A DNA stretch of 10,106 nt from Pinguiococcus pyrenoidosus (GCA_019677205.1 JAAMXY010000937.1:64001-74106); one strand, 5' to 3'. Shown: positions 1 through 9,309, counted from the stretch's first letter. Numbers and translations: made by a program. Notes: generated from the letters alone by a model not told the origin.

Positions 1-207
1 AGGGGCTCTTTTGCGCCAGAGAAGGCGCGACTAAGCCATCTGAGGAAGAATGCGCCCGCTAGTAAGGAATGTCGGAGTGGGAAAGGCGAATTTGCATCAC
101 TTGGGGCGGTGAGGCTCGTCAAGGCGAGGGCGCTGTAGCAAGGTTGGAGAGGAGCCAGTGCCCAGGATGACGATACAAGTACGTCCAAATGTGATGCTTG
201 TTGGTGT
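1..207. other. 3' flank of the glycosyltransferase gene, no gene seen
   Basis: This short stretch lies beyond the minus-strand stop codon at 208-210. It probably holds the 3' untranslated region of that gene. I see no convincing exon, repeat or RNA structure in it. Confidence 0.4.
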
Positions 208-3200
208 TCATGCCTCTCTTTGTGTCTTTGCGTTCGGGGATGAAAGGAGAGGCTGCCACGCGAAGTCTTCCAGCGTCGTCTGCCGTATCCTCGCAACCTC
301 CTCAGCAACCACCCTCGTCAGGTTTTGCAGCGCCCCTTCCCAGCTCCACTTCTCGCGTATGATTTCAGCGGCGAGTTGGCCTGCAGAGTGCCGATCGTGA
401 GGCAGGTGAGAGGATGGGGGGGGCAAGACGCCGAGCGTTCCCAGCACCTTTCTCCGTCGCCTCCCGGGTCCTCGTGAGCAACACTTGCTCCAAGTACGCA
501 ACCGCTTCGTCAATGTCGGATTCTCCCCACCCGCTGAATGCGGTCTTGGTGACGAGCGCTTTTAGCACGCACCACATCACTCAGTCATGTACGCTGACCC
601 TACCTGATCGGCCGAACCCCAACCGGTTGTCCAGTCGTGCTGTCCCGATGTTGGGTTGGGAGCCCTGGGAAAGTGAGGTACTGTGACCGGATGCTTTGGA
701 GGCGCCACGACGAATCGTAAGACTCCGGACAAAGGGTATGGAAAGGGCGGCATGCGGAGGTCAACCTGTTTCTTCACCGGGTAGCAACCAGCGTCACCGA
801 CGGTCGACACGATATCAAGGTGGCCCGTGTTCTGCGACAGGATGGTCGGGATGCCCATTGCCATCGCCTTTTGGGGAGAGCAATGAGGGGACTATGACCG
901 TCTCGATCTTAGCGAACAAGAGCAGTATCAAACGCACCTCCATCGCAACCAAGTTGGTCCCGCCTTCACAGCGATTCAAGAAGATTGCCGCGTCCATGGC
1001 CGCAAGGAGCTGCCCCATCGCAGGATTCGTGAGCCAAAGACCTGGAGCGGCATCGCCGAGTTTCTCACCGATGGCATGTCCTCCTGACTGTGCAGCGCCA
1101 GCACTTCGATTCTACTGGGGTCGATCTTGAGGATTGAACGCCAGCTCAGTCGGATGAGCGTCGGGCGGATTGCAACGTTCGTGGGAGGAGAAGTACCCCA
1201 TTGTCCCGGATCCACTCTAGCATGGATTCCGGCGTCGCATGAGCGGGCATTCCTCGTGTGTGGGAGCTCCACAGGATCGATCTGTGCGTCACGACAAGAG
1301 GAAGCGGTGACGCAGTGGTGAAAGACAGGAGGCGTAGCGCTCCCTTCAAGCCTGACCTTGCGATCTCCATCCACGGATTGTTCCACGCAACGACGAGCTT
1401 TGCGTTCACGCCAGGGTTCCGCTCCAGAAACGTCTTAAAAGCGCACAACACGAGATCCTGCGGCCAGCGAACGAGTAAGGGGGCGGGCAAGACCATACGC
1501 TAGCGGCAACGTGGGACACCTGTCCCTTCCGAAACTCCAGCTTGCCTCCTGAGAAGACGCGCAGCTTGTCGAGACGAGACGTGAGGATTCAGAAGAAGAT
1601 GGCTTGTGGACCGCCGCAGGCACCTGCTCGTCGCTCCGGATCTTGTTCGCCTGATGCGCACTCCGAATCTGCGACCGAAAGAGCTGCGAGTCCACACCTT
1701 GAAGAAAGAGCTCCAGCTTTGCTGGGGGAACACCTGCTTGAATCAAAACATCCATGTTCCAGGAGGATCCCACCTAGGTAGGGGGGAGGTTGGCAAGTGC
1801 TCAGCTTCTGTCCTGGGCATTCCTCGCACTTCATTGATCACACACCAGGACACGGTCGAAGAACTTGAATCGATTGACGTCCTCGGCGGTGACGTTGGCG
1901 TACTCAAAGAAGATGATTCCTGCGACACGCCAGGTCACACGACTTGCAGATGCTTCGACGCTGAAGCCCGGACGCGTCTGCGCTCACCGATATTCACAGC
2001 GCCCCAGAAATCCTGGGTCAACGTGGAGAACATGAGATACCCAGTATCCACGGGATACTGGCTTATCCTAGCAGCAGCGTCAGTGCAAGAAGGGTGACTC
2101 GCTCGACTCGTCCAGCTGAGGTACCTGTTCAGCGGCGTGATCACGACGCTGGGAACGTAAACAAAGGCGACGGAGGAGTTCATCTGCTTCTCGGCGCCCC
2201 ACAGGCGCCCAGCAGAATCTGCGTCACGTTTGGTTGGCATTATCGAGGACGGAATCGCGAAGACCACGATGCCCCTTCACTTACCTCTGGCTGCCGCGCT
2301 GCCTAAGAAGGCTGGCCAGGGAGCATGGGCGCCTAGGTTCTCCTCCCTCACCACTCCATCGACATCGAGAAGCCTCCGCTCCCACAGCAGCATGCCGTAC
2401 CTGGACGGGGCACACCTAGATTCAGGTGATGTCGCACAAGATGTACCTACAGCGGAAGGACCGGACCTGCTGGGTGCAGACAGCTCGATCCCCGGGCTCA
2501 TGGCGTGTCGCAGCTGCCAGGAGAGGTCCCCGGAGACGGCCCGCAGGGGAAAAGGATGCAACCCCGTCTCGGCACTTCTCGACAGGAGGTGCTCATAGAC
2601 GCGGGCCGCCAGAACCGTCCAACCGCTGCGACCACCGACGATCATGTTGACACCGACATGCGTGAAGAGCGGCGTCTGGCCGAGACCGAGAAGCTTCCTG
2701 TGCGTGAAGGAGCAGCTGGTCTTTGCAACGGTGGCGGACACGTTGAAGACCTCCAGCAGCCGACACCTTTTGGAGCCTGGCAGAAGGCCGAGAGGAACAC
2801 AGGCGCTACTGCTGGGAAGTGCAAGGTCGCCATATCTTGTCAGCTTGTGAACGTACACGGCGTCGTTCCGAAAGAGGCGGAGAACGGAGTCCTCGTTCCG
2901 GCGAAGGTCAAACATGATTGAGATATTGTACCACCCTGACGCAGGAACCTTTGCAGACAAGGTCAGCTTGCAGAATTCACCAGGATGTAAGGGAAATGAT
3001 GAGGACCCCACACGACGCTAAGGATGGAAAGGCGCCGCACCTCCACGACGAGCCGGAACTGCTTGTCAGACGCCTCAAATGCGGTATCTCCGTCCTCGAC
3101 AAACTCTGTGCAGTTCTCTGTCGACGGACTCCAACTTTGGCGGTGCTCAGCTGCGTCCGTGACAAGATCCAAAGTCGAGCAGAGGCGCCATACTCTCCTT

Positions 3201-3509
3201 GAAATATCGGACAGAAGATCCAAGTCGCGCACCGTGGCGTCCAAATACCCTGGAGCTGCAGCAGCGATTTCAGTGAAGCCGAGGTGAAAGTCCAAGCGTG
3301 CCGGGAACGTACAAAATGCCACGCGGTCGTGTCCGAAGTCGAAGTGCACGGCAGCCTTGACATCTTGTGAGGGGAGGGAACAAGAATTATGAGGCACCCA
3401 GTCTTGTCGCGAAAAGCAGCGCTGGATCTTCACCTTCGGCTTGCACCGCCTTTTTGCTTCCAATCAACCAGAGGAGTGCAGCAGCGAACAAGCGGTGTAC
3501 GACCCTCAT
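208..3509 (-). CDS. Putative secretory-pathway protein with C-terminal GT4-type glycosyltransferase domain (16 exons)
   Basis: Exons in transcription order: 3434-3509, 3041-3363, 2467-2966, 2285-2400, 2125-2218, 1988-2067, 1846-1919, 1624-1773, 1520-1564, 1357-1457, 1197-1281, 1069-1125, 938-1009, 766-867, 448-544, 208-380. All 15 introns are GT-AG, the phases agree throughout, and the sum is 2145 nt (714 residues). The start is the first ATG after an in-frame stop. Residues 1-24 form a signal peptide with a VQA cleavage site. Residues 26-300 match no family I know and carry sequons at N109, N147 and N208. The C-terminal half is a GT-B, GT4-type transferase, which moves a sugar from an activated donor. 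Evidence: QYPVDTGYLMF (about 373), NIGIIFFEY (396), GSSWNMDVL (423), the SGGKLEFRKGQ phosphate-loop strand (476), NRCEGGTNLVAME (579-591) with the two acidic residues of the donor site, then AMAMGIPTILSQNTGH and GWGESDIDE. Donor and acceptor are unknown. The 221-bp intron at 545-765 is the least certain junction. The start of the transferase part (residues 300-370) is weakly conserved. Confidence 0.8.
3438..3509 (-). other. Signal peptide of the glycosyltransferase protein
   Basis: The first 24 codons encode a short basic start (MRVVHR), a hydrophobic core (LFAAALLWLIG), a polar stretch and a VQA motif that fits the small-residue rule at -3 and -1. The mature protein would begin at E25. A 70-bp intron (3364-3433) follows directly and joins this segment in frame to DVKAAVHFDFG. 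A signal anchor rather than a cleaved peptide is also possible. Known GT4 enzymes are mostly cytosolic, so ER targeting is notable. Confidence 0.6.
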
Positions 3510-5037
3510 CCGGGCGAAAATTATCAGAGAGTATCGGAGACTTGAGAAAGGAGGGCTTGGAGGCCCGAAAAGATCATCGAAGTCCCTCGCTATTCACACC
3601 CCGAATGGTGTCGTCTGTATCTCGGATTGGAGGGCGTCGTTGGACGAACATAGAGTGGAGCAACCATCTGCGACGCCGGAATGGGAAGTGGAGCTCTCTC
3701 CTTCGAATACCAGCGCTGAAGCAACTGAAATCGATCCGAAATCGATGAAAGGAGGAGCTGAATACGCCGCGACGAATTCGAATTTAGGAGCCCTCTTCCG
3801 AGGTCTTACAGTGTAATCTGCGCAGCCATCGGACGCGCTGATCAATACATACGTGGGAGCCCGTGATTCGTCGTCGGTCGCCTGTGTCACTCTTTGAATG
3901 TCGAGCTGGGTTCGGAACAGCCTTCGTAGCAGTCCGCTGCTGTCGAATCACCTGGCCGAGCCAGGGCGAGCTACCCAACACCCTCGGAAGGGAACTTCTA
4001 AGGTTGAGTTCTACAGCAAAGCAAGTCGAAGGCTTTGCCCCAGGGCCCTGCCCGCCCGCCGTTATTTCGGAATCAGTATTAGGAATCGTGGTCTCCTTCC
4101 AGCCGTCTGAATCCTATATCTTTCGAAATGGAAGTGCAACATGCGCTCTTCAACGAACCTGGGCTCCATCCGGTGGCACCTCTCGACGGCTTGGTCCAGC
4201 AAGTTCCTCTTCTGACCTTTGCAGCAAAAGTCAACGCCGACTGCCACTCTAAGCTGCAAAGCCCGTCCGCTCGCTGCAAGAGCTTTTGCGCTGTGTCTCA
4301 GTCCATGTGGAGGGTACGTGGCGGCTCTTCGTGACGACGGGGTGGCGATTCGCCTTGCCTGGCATGCAAACGAAGCGTCCTTCGTCCCGGCTGTTTACCA
4401 TCTCCATCAAGGCCATCGACTTCTTCGGCCCGTATGACAACGCTTGAGCATCCTCGCTTCCTGCTTGCATGGTTTGCGTCCAAGAGACGGTCGACACAAA
4501 CGCTGCTTCCGTGACGGCAGCGCCACCGCTGCGCCAATTTCACGCTCTGCAGTCGGAGTAGGCAGCATGTGCATGCCGGGCTCTGATGAGCGAAGCCATA
4601 GCGGAGCATCCATCATGGTGTCCACTTACGCTGGGTGTCTTTTGCTCTCCTTTCGCAGGAGGGGGAGTCGGAAAATGAAACGAGAAGGCGACGAATTACC
4701 GAGATGGGGGTCGTCGATTTCGAGAGAGTCACCAACTTACCAAGGCGTCGCCCGCCAAGCCTCCGCTCATTCCTCAGCTGTTTGACGCCCGAATTCTATG
4801 GATTCTCAGGTACTCGAGGATCGATTCCCATGAGTTCGAGACAAGCTCGTAGCCTCAGGGATTTGTTGGTCCACGAACGCTACGGAGCAAGCGACGAGCG
4901 GGGCTTGGTCTGATCACGATGTCGCGTCTGCGCACCCACGATAGGGATGCAACTTCCTCACCAGCCCCGGGTTTTCACCGGGGCTTCCACAGGCCTCTCC
5001 GACGGGCTTGAGGTCTCCTTTAGCTTCGTTGCCGCCG
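3510..5037. promoter_or_regulatory. Divergent intergenic region between the glycosyltransferase and MYB genes
   Basis: About 1.5 kb separates the two divergent start codons, so it should contain both promoters and 5' untranslated regions. I see no clear TATA box or initiator. A nine-base direct repeat containing ATCGAT occurs at 3727-3735 and 3738-3746, followed by further GAAA. Its function is unknown. Weak exon-like signals at 4062-4616 are listed separately. Open frames on the plus strand around 4635-4913 have no splice path to the MYB gene that I could support. Confidence 0.45.
4062..4616 (-). CDS. Doubtful small hypothetical gene, three candidate exons
   Basis: A minus-strand path of 4544-4616, 4318-4463 and 4062-4253 starts at ATG, uses GT-AG introns of 80 and 64 bp, stays in frame and ends in TAA, giving 136 residues. 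The introns match the size of those in neighbouring genes. Exon 3 encodes a charged, helical-looking segment (QAVERCHRMEPRFVEERMLH). I recognise no domain. Agreement of two junctions by chance is quite possible, and the plus strand of the same stretch also has an open frame starting at an ATG (4128). This may simply be promoter or untranslated sequence. Confidence 0.2.
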
Positions 5038-5041
5038 ATGG
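5032..5041 (+). promoter_or_regulatory. Kozak-type context deciding the MYB start
   Basis: The sequence gccgccgATGg surrounds the start codon, with purine at -3 and G at +4. This is the strong eukaryotic initiation context. It is the only ATG in frame with the MYB domain after the upstream stop at 4942-4944, which settles the start choice. Confidence 0.65.
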
Positions 5042-7895
5042 AGCTCGCGAAGGACACAGCCAAGAAGGGAAAGAAGGTACATGAGACACCAAACGTCTTG
5101 TTACGCAGGAGTATCACTTGCTTGCGACGCTTCTTAACTCGCCTCTCTTCCTGCGGGGATCTTCGGTCAAATCCGCAAAGACAAAGAACGACAGACGCGT
5201 TTGGACCAAGGAGGAAGACCACGCGATTCGTGAGTTGGTGGCCATGCACGGGACGCGAAGTTGGTGCGTCCTAGCAACTCCTCGTCATTCGCGTGTTCAA
5301 AGGCTTACCTGCCTCGTTGCACGCATCATCTATGCAGGAGCGTCATTGCTGAGCGAATCGTCACGGACTTTCACATCACTGGCAGGACAGGGAAACAGTG
5401 CCGCGAAAGGTGGTGCTAAAGCAGCGACGCAGCCTGGTTAACAACCACGAGAACAATCCTTGACTCACCACTCCCATCTTCAGATGGCACAACCACCTGG
5501 ACCCGACCATCAACAAGGGGGCCTGGACGCCCCACGAAGAGCAGATCATGGTATGATGGAAACCCCATGAGGAATACAATACCCGTCACGCCCATGTTCC
5601 CTCCCTTCTCGTACTCCGACTGAGACGGCTCGTCCTCAGGTGGACGCGCACAAGGAGCTGGGCAACAAATGGTCGGAGATCGCCAAGCGCCTCCCCGGCC
5701 GCACCGACAATCACGTGAAGAACCATTGGTACAGCTTCATGCGACGCAACGTGCGGCGGCTCAACCGCGAGGTTAGCGAAGGAATCCCCGGCCTGGACCC
5801 ATCGCTCACGCCGGCGGCGGCCGCCGCGGCCACCTTCGGCCCGAAGGCCAAGCCGAGTCTGAAACCCCCGAGCACCGGTCCAAAGCTCGAATGCGCTTCT
5901 GCCAAGGCTGCGGAGAAGCCCAAGAAGGGGCGAAGCAGCCGGAAGGCGGCCAACCTCGCCGAGCTGCAGCGCTACTTCCAGGCCGCCATCGAGGCGGCCA
6001 AGGAGGTCCTGGAGGAGCAGGGACCCGGCTTCGCTGAGCAGGTCTTGAGGGAGAAAGAGGAGCGAGATAGTCGCGAAGCCGCCACCAAGGCTGCCGAGGC
6101 CGCGGCGGCCGCCGCGGCCGCAGTGGCGGCTACGCGAGTTAACCCTTTGGCACCACCGGCTCCAGCCATGAACGTCTGTCTTACCGTGAGCGCCGCGGTC
6201 CGCACGCCGAACACTTCCACGCCGACAAGCTTCTGCGGCCCGGCGTCCGAGTGCAACACGGACGCCGAGGCGGCATCTCCGTCCGACGCCGACGCACTGG
6301 ACAAGCAAGCCGCCAAGACGCTGGAGCCCATGGTGCTCAAGAAGAGCGATCTGGATGACCTCGCCAAGCTCGCCGAGGCAGGAATCAAACCACTGGACAG
6401 CCCGTCCCGCCTGGTGGCCATCAACCTGGCCAGTGGGAACCCACTGTTCCGCGAGAAGCTGCGGAAGAAGCTGGAGGCCACCGGGGGCCTCTCGTGCCGC
6501 ATCGACGCCAGCCGGAGCAAAGCGAAGGCGGAGGCCGAGGACAGGAAGGACGCTGCAGCTGGCAAGAGAGCCAAGGCCAAAGGCCGCTCTCGCCGGCGGA
6601 AGCGAAACCTCAGCGTCTCCATCGACGACGCCATCAACAACTCGATGCCGCCGCCCAAGCGATCAGCCAAATCCAGCCGGAAATCCAAGAACCAGAGCGC
6701 CGCCCAGCCGGACTTCCTACTGCAAGACGGCCTGCCCCTCACCAGTCCCTTTCTCTTGGAGACGCACACGGGTATGATGGGGCTGCATCCGACGGCGAAA
6801 GAGCAGCCCAGCCCGGGGCTCTTCAACATGAACCAACCACTGTCCGAGCTGCTCAGTAGCCCGCCGCCGCCGCCGACGTCGTCCGATACGCCGTTGCCTC
6901 AGAGTATCGCGCACGGGCTGTTCGATCTGGACGAGGCCTTCCGGGTCTTCCCGTCGCCCCGGGCGGCCGGGGCCAGCGAAGGGCTTCAGCTGACCGTCCG
7001 CGGAAAACCCAAGAACCTCGGTGGCTTCAACAGTAGCAAAGGTGGGACTGCGACGAGGATGAATGGCCTGGGGGGGCTCAGTACGTCGCCTCCGCTGACG
7101 CCGCTGGATTGGGCAACGGGGGCGCTGGAGCTGAGCAAGGAAGATTTGTCTCTCGCGCCCATGACGCCCAACACAGTGTTCGGCGCCGGGAATGTACAAG
7201 ACGTCACATGCCTCGCGGCGGCGCTTGGGGTCTACGACGCGGAAACTGACGCCGACACAGAACGCTTCTCTCACAACGGCGCAGATCTTGCAGCTGATGC
7301 GAAGGCCAAAGGCCGTCGGTCGACCGTCGAAGACACCAACGGTACCTCGAATCCTTGCGCATTGTCGAGCAGCACCGCCAGCGCGACGACCTCGAAGGCA
7401 CCCAAGAAGTCACGGAGCAGCGGCGGTGGTGGCGGCGGCGGCAACAGAAAAAAGCAGGCCAAACCCGGCGATCAGAGCACCTCGGGCCCGCCCTCCGCCA
7501 AGCGGCGGGGACGGTCGACGAAGAAAGAGACTTCTGGCGCGAAGAAGAGCCCCAAGAAAAGCGTACGGAAGGCCGGCGGGGCCAAGAAGAAAAGCGGAAG
7601 CTCGGCCCCGGACGCGATGTCTCTGGTGAGCACCGTACGTTTGGGTGGCGGCGGCGGCGCCGCCGAGAGCGCCGCGGACCGTTTGAAGTCGCCTACGAAG
7701 CTCTGCGATTTGGACAGTGACGGCGACTTCGACTTTGGCGAGTACGATATGCTTGACGAGACCTTCGGGTCCAGTCCCTTCATCTCCTTCAGCGAAACGA
7801 GCTACGAGCGGCCGATTAGAGGTGGCCACCTCCCCGAACACCAGCCTGCACAGCCTAAGATCCTGGGCAAGGCAGGTGTGAAGCACGAAGGATGA
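5038..7895 (+). CDS. R2R3 MYB transcription factor, c-Myb-like DNA-binding domain
   Basis: Exons are 5038-5076, 5181-5263, 5338-5409, 5484-5550 and 5640-7895. Introns of 104, 74, 74 and 89 bp are all GT-AG, and the joined frame gives 838 residues. R2 spans about residues 18-71 with Trp21, Trp41 and Trp66; R3 spans about 76-124 with Trp79, Trp98 and Trp117. The helices [14 protein letters not shown] and [13 protein letters not shown] are the classic DNA-recognition segments that bind MYB sites in major-groove DNA. R3 keeps Trp at its first position, as animal c-Myb does, unlike most plant R2R3 proteins. There is no R1 repeat. R2 carries about six extra residues before its recognition helix. 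The long C-terminal region has an Ala/Glu-rich helical part (about 193-253), a second charged helical block (about 309-375), Ser/Thr-Pro motifs, a Gly run, Lys/Arg-rich stretches likely to act in nuclear import, and an acidic, Phe-rich end (about 775-811) that resembles an activation domain. Target genes cannot be inferred. Confidence 0.92.
5640..7895 (+). other. Large last exon with low-complexity C-terminal region of the MYB protein
   Basis: One exon of 2256 bp encodes the end of R3 and the rest of the protein. It is GC-rich and contains an alanine run (about 6094-6135), a short proline run (about 6862-6878), a seven-glycine run (about 7424-7444) and several Lys/Ser-rich basic patches (about 7500-7600). 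These are typical of intrinsically disordered regulatory tails. Continuous openness for more than 700 codons, in frame with the spliced MYB repeats, supports it as coding. The long opposite-strand open frames here are explained by the high GC content. Confidence 0.85.
6098..6119. repeat. 22-bp perfect GC palindrome inside the alanine-coding tract
   Basis: Positions 6098-6119 read the same on both strands and are entirely G and C. The stretch encodes part of the alanine run of the MYB protein. It is best explained by GCC/GCG/GCA alanine codon repeats rather than by a binding site, though it can fold as a hairpin. Confidence 0.6.
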
Positions 7896-8169
7896 ACGCC
7901 GCCACGCGCGCGAGTCTATGTGGTGCCGAGCACGAATGATACAATTGTCCAGCCCGACGGTCCCGTGTGAGTGTAGTTGTCAAAGTTCACCCTGCGCTGC
8001 GTAGATGATGGGAGCCGGTTCTCAAGCAGCTGGCAGAGGTCGTTTCGTCCAGGAAATGAGAGGCGCCGGGTTCTGGCCGCCCTCCGGATGGGATACACAC
8101 CCCTGGACGCTCTTGGTGTTCAAGACCTGAAGCACGCGATTGCGACGTCAAGAAGCTCCCTTCCGGCCC

Positions 8170-8278
8170 TGAATTGGTCCCAGCCTTGAGTTGGTCCCAG
8201 CGTTGAACTGGCCCCAGCCTTGAATTGGTCCCAGCCTTGAACTGGTCCCAGCGTTAAACTGGTCCCAACCTTGATCTG
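8170..8278. repeat. 17-bp tandem repeat, about 6.4 copies
   Basis: The consensus TGAAYTGGTCCCAGCST repeats at 8170, 8187, 8204, 8221, 8238 and 8255, with a partial copy at 8272-8278. Copies differ by one to four bases. Two variants ending in CCT or CGT alternate in part, which suggests some expansion by multi-unit steps. The array begins about 275 bp after the MYB stop codon, so it may lie in that gene's 3' untranslated region or just beyond it. It is a minisatellite-like array with no known function. Confidence 0.95.
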
Positions 8279-9069
8279 TTTCGGAGCCCTAGCTCGACGA
8301 TGCCGGTTTCAATGCAGGGCGCCGAGCGCCAAGCGCAGTGCCGATGCGTTCTTGATGTTGCCGGCTTTCTGGAGGAGCGGAGGCCGCGGGCCCAGAGATC
8401 GAAAAGCATGCTGGATCCCAAGCACAACGTTTCAAAGAAATCCGCTGCGCGCGCGGCGTCGTCCTGCCGCCATCCAGTCTGCGAGCCGTTGCGGTGGAGG
8501 TAGGAGGTAGGTGGGGGCGGGGCGACCAGGAGATGCCAATTCGACTGACGGAAGAAGCGAATGATAAAGGAACGTTTGCATTTCCGTTCACCCGACCTGC
8601 CGCACTCTCTTAAGATTCGTAGCACTATTTCTTGCACACGTCACAAAAACTCTCGAGAAGCTTCCGTGTCCTCACTTCCATCAACCTCCATCAACAGACA
8701 CGTTCACGGTTCCACGTCTCTCGCATTAAACATGGATACAAACTGCGCACACCGATCTCTCGCACGAAGCCAACTCAGCCATTTCAGCGCGCCCCGTCTC
8801 CCATGGCGCTGCCATAGACGCTTGCAGAGAGGCGCGACGTCAAAATCCCTGCCACGGAGCCTCGCGCGCTCTTCCGAACCCACAGGGGGCGAAGGAGCCG
8901 TCGCTCCGCGCATTTCTGTGAACGGGACGCCCCACCCTGCAGGCCCGATATCCGGCTTCGTGCTCTGGTGTGCGATACACTCCTGCCGAAAACTCCAAAT
9001 GCGACACATCCTACGGATCCACGCTGCAAAAAAAACTCCTGACCTTCCACGATTGCATCACCAGGCTCT

Positions 9070-9089
9070 GAACGCACTGCAGTGCGTTC
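9070..9089. repeat. Perfect 20-bp palindrome
   Basis: The 20 bases centred between 9080 and 9081 are identical on both strands, with the core CACTGCAGTG. It sits about 220 bp downstream of the HSF stop codon on the minus strand. In RNA it could form a hairpin only with a very small loop. In DNA it could bind a dimeric protein. Either role is a guess. Confidence 0.85.
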
Positions 9090-9309
9090 CGTACACTCTT
9101 CTTGCTCATGAACCTAAACCGACATCTATGGGAAGTAGTGGCTTCGCATAGATGGACTACGCACACCGACCACCGATTGAGCAGCACAACGGTCCACACA
9201 CGCTCGCACGGCCACGCACGCCCGTGTTGGACCGCAGCGGGCTTCAAGCACCCAAGCTTGTTCGGACAAAGGCAGACAGAACATAAACACGTAGGCGCCC
9301 TCAAGCCTT

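Larger units (their letters stand above)
7896..9309. other. Convergent intergenic region between the MYB and HSF genes
   Basis: About 1.4 kb lies between two convergent stop codons and should hold both 3' untranslated regions. It contains the 17-bp tandem repeat at 8170-8278 and the palindrome at 9070-9089. A plus-strand open frame at 8561-9151 looks compositional rather than genic: it is rich in Ser, Arg and His with no recognisable domain. I see no RNA gene. Confidence 0.5.

Noticed and set aside
2967-3363. Seipin-like membrane protein reading of the N-terminal half
   Set aside because: A vague strand pattern suggested it, but there are no flanking membrane segments and no matching motif, so no family is assigned.
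3364-3397. A 34-bp intron after LLFATRL in the glycosyltransferase gene
   Set aside because: It also keeps the frame, but a donor further upstream gives a 70-bp intron that matches the gene's other introns and leaves a cleaner signal peptide end.
5972-6829. Long minus-strand open frame opposite the MYB exon
   Set aside because: It lies antisense to a strongly supported coding exon, and its content mirrors the GC-rich Ala/Lys codons.
6717-7274. Arg-rich minus-strand open frame opposite the MYB tail
   Set aside because: Its arginine richness is the expected antisense reading of GC-rich codons; there is no domain.
8561-9151. 196-codon plus-strand open frame between the MYB and HSF genes
   Set aside because: The product is rich in Ser, Arg, His and Pro with no domain, and the opposite strand is open over much of the same stretch. 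It looks compositional.
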